Shown here: positions 58,924 to 64,000 of the stretch, piece by piece
Position numbering within the stretch: position 1 is the stretch's first letter
Layout: every line of letters starts with the position of its first letter
Assembly: GCF_014645835.1 (NCBI RefSeq)
Contig: NZ_BMMM01000007.1
Span: forward strand, 1 to 64,000
Reading direction: 5' to 3'
DNA from: Streptomyces albiflavescens
Lineage (GTDB): Bacteria > Actinomycetota > Actinomycetes > Streptomycetales > Streptomycetaceae
Length of the DNA: 64,000 bases
Made by a program: the position numbers and the translations under genes
The notes under the pieces: generated by a model
What the model was told of the DNA's origin: nothing
Database searches by the model: none
The model's input: only the letters and a program-made list of their open reading frames with translations

Positions 58924-59145
58924 TCAGGCCGAGGCGGCCTTCTTGCCCCGCGTCGCTCCGCCACGCCCTCGGAGCGTGACGCCCGACTCGCTGAGCATCC
59001 GGTGCACGAAGCCATACGAGCGGCCGGTCTCTTCGGCCAGCGCCCGGATGCTCGCACCGGAGTCGTACTTCTTCTTCAGGTCTGCCGCGAGCTTGTCGCG
59101 CGCGGCGCCGGTCACCCGGCTGCCCTTCTTCAGAGTCTCGGCCAC
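58924..59145 (-). CDS. gbn: GATC-binding nucleoid-associated protein (Gbn)
   Basis: 73 aa, basic. One helix-turn-helix (YDSGASIRALAEETGRSYGFVHRML, about 29-53) with Lys/Arg-rich ends (TLKKGSRVTGAARDK; RGRGGATRGKKA). Corresponds to SCO1839 of S. coelicolor, a small nucleoid protein reported to bind GATC and affect development. Starts at GTG 59145 behind GAGGAGGCAC. Six GATC sites cluster upstream at 59414-59481. Confidence 0.93.
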   Translation of the reverse strand: MAETLKKGSRVTGAARDKLAADLKKKYDSGASIRALAEETGRSYGFVHRMLSESGVTLRGRGGATRGKKAASA

Positions 59146-59347
59146 CCGTGCCTCCTCATGGGAAGTGCGCTCTGGACTCTCATGATCACCCCTCACGGGC
59201 CTCATGGCCACCCATTCGGCAAGGTCCGTAAGACAAGGTTTTGACGACAGGAGCCCATCCCCACGAATGGAATTTCTGGTTCCGGCTGTCGTCGTCCGTA
59301 CGGCCGAACGGGTTCCTTCGCGAAGTACCTGGTCAGCGACGCGAGAC

Positions 59348-59378
59348 GGCCGAGCCCTTGGGAACAAAGGGCTCGGCC
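59348..59378 (-). terminator. Hairpin between ABC-F gene and gbn
   Basis: Perfect 12-bp inverted repeat GGCCGAGCCCTT (59348-59359) / AAGGGCTCGGCC (59367-59378), 7-nt loop. Likely ends ABC-F transcription before gbn. Confidence 0.7.
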
Positions 59379-59413
59379 GCGAAATCGATGTAGGACACAC
59401 CTCGGTACGAGGA

Positions 59414-59481
59414 GATCTCACACAGATGATGGATCACGGATCGGCCGAATGATCCATACGCAGTGGATCAGTCATTCGATC
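59414..59481. promoter_or_regulatory. Cluster of six GATC sites upstream of gbn
   Basis: GATC starts at 59414, 59432, 59439, 59451, 59466 and 59478. Chance expectation in 68 bp is well below one. As Gbn binds GATC this may be a binding or autoregulatory region; it lies about 270 bp upstream of the gbn start. Confidence 0.55.
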
Positions 59482-59516
59482 AAGCCCCGCTGACATGCTC
59501 GGGGCCGGGGCCGCGG

Positions 59517-61115
<1,599 letters not shown>

Positions 61116-61206
61116 GGACAGACTCCAGGGCAGGGTCGTTGGCGGGGTGGACGGCTGAGGACGTTCCCGCCGTCTAATGCGCGAGGAGAATGGCCATGGG
61201 CCAAGT

Positions 61207-62253
61207 CTAACGGGGCCGTGCAACCACTTTTTCTGTGTGCGGGTGTTCGACACTGTGATGCTCGCCCCGCCGCTCGTTGTCCAGCGGCGTCCGGTCCGCG
61301 GTGATCCTGCCCAGCTCGTCCACCGCGACGATCTCGCCGGTCCAGCTGTCGGTGGCCGCACAAGGCTGCGCGATCAGCAGCGCCGTACGGACACGCACCG
61401 CGCGCGCGGGCTCGAAGGCGCAGCCCTGGCGGGCGGGCAGCACCCAGCGCAGGTCGCCGTCGGCGATGCGGTACGCGGCGACGCGCTGCGGGGTGACGAC
61501 GGCGAGCATGCGGGGGCCGAGGATCCGCAGCACGCCGCCGCCCCGGTGGGCAGCGAGCCAGGGGGCGGCCCCGGGAAGGGCCCGATGCCAGCGGACCGCG
61601 CTGCCGTCGCCGCGAACGGTGGCGGTGACCAGCCCGTCGTCCCAGAGCGCGATCGCGTCCCCGCGCGCGGGGACGACGGCCATCGGACGCCGTCCCTCTC
61701 GCGTGTACGTCCACCGGGGGCGCCCGGTTCCTTCGTCGTACGCCTCGACGGTGGCCCCTGTCGTCCGCAGCGAGGGTCGGTCCCCACCGTCCACGCGCGC
61801 GTGGACGGTGACGTGGTCTCCGTAGGGGGCGGTCCGGGCCTGGTGGTGCGCTGCCGCGAGGAGCGGGACTGCGAGGAGGAGGGCGAGGGTCGTGGGGAGG
61901 AAACGACGCAGGGCGCGGCCCGCGGGAGCGGGGGAAGGAAGTCGCTCGGCCGGCGCGGGGCGCGGACCGGTGGAGGTGGTCCGCGGGGCGGGCTCGGTGC
62001 GAGGCGGTCGCGGCGACGAGACACACTCCGCGCGAACGAGTCGCGGCGAGACGGACTCCGCATGCGTCGATCGCGGCAGCAGCGCGGACTCCGCATGCGC
62101 CGGTCGCGGCAGCAGCGCGGACTCCGCATGGGTCGCTCGCGGCAGCGGAGCGGTGCCGCGGGTGGGAGTGTGGGGAGTGGGCCCGGTCGGGGTGGCCTGT
62201 GGATGCCGGGCAGGTGCCTCCGGATCCGTCACCTCGATCGGCAGAACGACCAC
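61207..62253 (-). CDS. Membrane-anchored PQQ-like beta-propeller protein
   Basis: 348 aa. Cytoplasmic Pro/Arg/Ala-rich N-terminus with tandem 11-residue repeats (HAESALLPR motif, DNA 62053-62151), one helix (FLPTTLALLLAVPLLAAAH, about 130-150), then an extracytoplasmic domain with PQQ-like repeats (TVEAYDEGTGRPRWTY; RVAAYRIADGDLRWVLP). One Cys pair (GCAF, PCAA). Function unknown. Start GTG 62253 follows GAGGGGG but other in-frame GTGs lie upstream. Confidence 0.75.
   Translation of the reverse strand: MVVLPIEVTDPEAPARHPQATPTGPTPHTPTRGTAPLPRATHAESALLPRPAHAESALLPRSTHAESVSPRLVRAECVSSPRPPRTEPAPRTTSTGPRPAPAERLPSPAPAGRALRRFLPTTLALLLAVPLLAAAHHQARTAPYGDHVTVHARVDGGDRPSLRTTGATVEAYDEGTGRPRWTYTREGRRPMAVVPARGDAIALWDDGLVTATVRGDGSAVRWHRALPGAAPWLAAHRGGGVLRILGPRMLAVVTPQRVAAYRIADGDLRWVLPARQGCAFEPARAVRVRTALLIAQPCAATDSWTGEIVAVDELGRITADRTPLDNERRGEHHSVEHPHTEKVVARPR
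62053..62151 (-). repeat. 33-bp in-frame tandem repeats
   Basis: Three units starting at 62053, 62086 and 62119 (33-bp period), encoding 11-residue repeats around HAESALLPR in the N-terminus of the PQQ-like protein. The first two are nearly identical at DNA level. Confidence 0.92.
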
Positions 62254-62440
62254 CTTGCCCCCTCGCACCACAGCCCACGGATCCGGCGCAGAGCGTAGAC
62301 GCGGGTGGGCAGGAGGGCCGTCGGGACACGGCGGGCCGGCGCAAGCGCATCCCCCGTTCGGACCTCCGCCCGGGGCCGCGGGCCTGGGGGCGTACGAGGA
62401 TGACGCAAGAGAGCGACGTACGGCAGAGGGTGGTGTGCCC

Positions 62441-62761
62441 ATGCAGTTCGACGACGACGCCGACCTGGACACATCCGAGGTCCAGGATGTGCGCGGCAGT
62501 CGAATACCCGGCGGCAGAGCGACCATCGGAGGTGGCCTCGCCGGCCTGCTCGCACTGCTCATCGGACTCTTCTTCGGAATCGGCCCCGACGAACTCGGGC
62601 TCTCCTCCGGGAGCGACCAGCCCGCGTCGACCTCCTCCTCCCTCGCGCAGCTCCAGCAGACCTGCAAGAAGGGAAGCGACGCGAACGCCAGGGAGGACTG
62701 CCGCACGGTGGCGGTGGTCAACAGCACGGGCGACATGGCGCGTTGCAACACCCTCCGCTGA
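62441..62761 (+). pseudogene. Truncated neutral zinc metallopeptidase (YpfJ family), catalytic domain missing
   Basis: 106 codons corresponding to the N-terminus of the YpfJ/KPN_02809-type family (usually near 300 aa): the opening MQFDDDADLDTSEVQDVRG and the helix GLAGLLALLIGLFFGIGPDE (about 32-51) are intact, and the match continues to DCRTVAVVNS (about 85-95). It then diverges into STGDMARCNTLR and stops. The catalytic HEYGHH region and the rest are absent; the next gene starts 117 bp later. Either a pseudogene or a shortened membrane protein. ATG 62441. Confidence 0.8.
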
Positions 62762-62877
62762 GCCCGGAACGCAGACGGCTTCCGCTCGCCGGGTGTTGTC
62801 AGTGCCCGGTGCCAGACTGGGCAACAGGTCGGATTCCGGCGGCGGTTCCGGCGGCGCGACGAGAAGGAGTGATCGGC

Positions 62878-63300
62878 ATGGCAGGCATGGACGGCGGGCG
62901 CCCGAGCATCTACCCGACACTGCTGTACGCGGACGCGAAGGCGGCGATCAGGCAGCTCACGGAAGCCTTCGGCTTCAGCGAGGCGTCGGTGTACGAGAGC
63001 GACGAGGGCGGGGTCACCACGGTGATGCACGCCGAACTGGTGCAGGGCAATGGCGCGGTGATGCTCGGATCCAAGGGCCGCGGCGGCATCTTCGACACCG
63101 CGATGAAGGACGCGGGCCCGACCTCGGTGTACGTGGTCGTGGACGACGTCGACTCGCACCACCAGCGGGCCGTGGACCACGGCGCCGAGATCCTGATGCC
63201 CCCGACGGACCAGGACTACGGCTCGCGGGACTACATGGCCCGGGACCTCGAGGGAAATATCTGGAGCTTCGGCACGTACGCCCCCGAGATAGGGGCGTAG
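62878..63300 (+). CDS. VOC (glyoxalase/bleomycin-resistance fold) family protein
   Basis: 140 aa VOC-fold protein. IYPTLLYADAKAAIRQLTEAFGF opens one beta-alpha-beta-beta-beta module, and SVYVVVDDVDSHHQRAVDHGAEI and DPEG-like RDLEGNIWSFGTY the second. Subgroup often listed as PhnB-like/aromatic-ring-opening-like of unknown reaction. ATG 62878 follows AAGGAGTGATCGG. Confidence 0.9.
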   Translation: MAGMDGGRPSIYPTLLYADAKAAIRQLTEAFGFSEASVYESDEGGVTTVMHAELVQGNGAVMLGSKGRGGIFDTAMKDAGPTSVYVVVDDVDSHHQRAVDHGAEILMPPTDQDYGSRDYMARDLEGNIWSFGTYAPEIGA

Positions 63301-63344
63301 GACCCCGGTCGGCTCCCTCGCCGGTTCCCTCCCCGGCTCCCCCG

Positions 63345-64000
63345 TCAGCTTCCTCCGGTGTGCACCTGGAAGGCGGCCCGGCGGACGGCCTTGGCGAGCG
63401 CCGGGTCCGGGTGCGCGGCGGCGAGCGCGACCAGGACCTGCACGGTGCGGGGGTGCCCGACCGCGCGTACCTCGTCGAGGAGTGCGGGCACGGTGGGCTG
63501 CACCGCGGACTCCAAGTGCCGTACGAGGAGCGGGGCTTCACCGTGGTCGGCGACGGCGGCGGCGGTGTCGATCCACAGCCAGGTGACCTCCTCGCGGGTG
63601 AGCACCTCGTGGGCGTCCTCGGGGTCGTGACCGTCGTGCTCGGCGAGCCACAGCAGGGCGTAGGGACGCAGCGAGGTCTCCTCGGCCACGGCGCGCACGT
63701 CGGGCTCGGCGGGGGCGCCGACCACGCGCAGCGCCTCGAAGGCGAGACCTCGGGTGAGGGCGTCCTCGCCACGGGCGGCGTCGAGGAGTTCGGTGACGGC
63801 GCTCCCGACGGGACGGGCGGCCAGCCAGGCGCGGTACTCGGCACGGGCCGCGTTCGGGCGCAGCTGGGCGCAGCCGCGGAGCATGTCCTCGGCGGACTGC
63901 TCGATGTTCCCGGCGGGGCTCTGCGCGGCGACGCAGATCTGCTCCAGCTTGACCCAGACCGCCCAGCTGCCGAGCGGGGTGAGGGTGGCCTGGCCGTCGG
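63345..64000 (-). CDS. Hypothetical protein, partial (runs off right edge)
   Basis: At least 217 codons; open to the window's end with no stop on the minus strand, so the N-terminus is missing. The visible part starts DGQATLTPLGSWAVWV and carries HEAT-like helical pairs (AVTELLDAARGEDALTRGLAFEALRVVG; ALLDEVRAVGHPRTVQVLVALAAAHPD). Similar Streptomyces proteins are larger. An internal ATG at 63884 is probably not the start. Function not known. Confidence 0.72.
   Translation of the reverse strand, partial: DGQATLTPLGSWAVWVKLEQICVAAQSPAGNIEQSAEDMLRGCAQLRPNAARAEYRAWLAARPVGSAVTELLDAARGEDALTRGLAFEALRVVGAPAEPDVRAVAEETSLRPYALLWLAEHDGHDPEDAHEVLTREEVTWLWIDTAAAVADHGEAPLLVRHLESAVQPTVPALLDEVRAVGHPRTVQVLVALAAAHPDPALAKAVRRAAFQVHTGGS

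Larger units (their letters stand above)
59146..59516. other. gbn upstream region
   Basis: 370 bp between gbn and the ABC-F gene, both on the minus strand. Lower GC than the surroundings. Holds a GATC-rich block (59414-59481), a 12-bp hairpin (59348-59378) and presumably the gbn promoter. No gene seen. Confidence 0.6.

Overview
The window is a chromosomal segment of a Streptomyces species. The evidence is very high G+C with strong third-position G/C bias, frequent GTG starts, two chaplins, a streptophobe-type membrane protein, a Gbn-type GATC-binding nucleoid protein, and the characteristic leader/promoter DNA of a Streptomyces rRNA operon at the left edge. From memory, the gene order follows the S. 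coelicolor region around SCO1792-SCO1843 (chpE, serB, fabI/fabG, tyrS, moaA, gbn). It reads as core chromosome. I see no prophage, insertion sequence, CRISPR array or tRNA.

Layout. 1-360: leader and promoters of an rRNA operon transcribed leftwards out of the window; the 16S gene is outside. 352-6603: alkyladenine glycosylase, Spo0M-like protein, PEBP-family protein, HNH endonuclease, an SPFH/NfeD membrane pair, an orphan ABC ATPase and a conserved hypothetical. 6913-9577: two cysteine-free chaplins and a GAF histidine kinase/LuxR response regulator pair. 9765-18862: SDR-queA operon, a secreted transglycosylase, a double-FHA ABC exporter, streptophobe and serB. 18926-24210: SixA-like phosphatase, small membrane proteins, an MFS exporter with a divergent FadR-type regulator, a secreted protein, and fabG-fabI of type II fatty acid synthesis. 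24457-31229: tldD-tldE, tyrS, GlsB-type protein, DUF3099 protein, a small Cys protein and moaA. 31400-36898: acetate symporter operon (DUF485-actP) and two tandem secreted S8 proteases. 36974-43749: hypothetical membrane protein, class III CoA transferase, CopD-like protein, zinc alcohol dehydrogenase, lysoplasmalogenase-family protein plus sterol-desaturase-family hydroxylase, and a VIT-family transporter. 43834-48774: a tightly coupled operon (acetoacetate-decarboxylase fold, SDR, two amidohydrolases) divergent from a TetR regulator. 49402-54544: BRCT exonuclease, LIM-like zinc protein, SURF1, GH15 enzyme, non-canonical SDR. 54634-57896: AmaP/DUF6286/Asp23 envelope cluster. 57986-64000: enoyl-CoA hydratase, Gbn, ABC-F protein, PQQ-like membrane protein, a truncated zinc metallopeptidase remnant, a VOC protein and an edge-truncated hypothetical.

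How it works together. Several units are translationally coupled by 1-8 bp overlaps (kinase/regulator, SDR/queA, tldD/tldE, DUF485/actP, hydroxylase/lysoplasmalogenase, the amidohydrolase operon, Asp23/DUF6286/AmaP). Cell-surface functions recur: chaplins, transglycosylase, FHA-ABC exporter, proteases, Asp23/AmaP. Convergent genes are usually separated by perfect GC-rich hairpins.

The least explained material is (a) the decarboxylase/amidohydrolase cassette with its own TetR operator, (b) a marked excess of the palindrome CACGCGCGCGTG, mostly inside genes, (c) short tandem repeats concentrated at gene ends, (d) a GATC cluster upstream of gbn, and (e) the metallopeptidase that has lost its catalytic domain. 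Functions are called from family recognition by eye; no database search was run.
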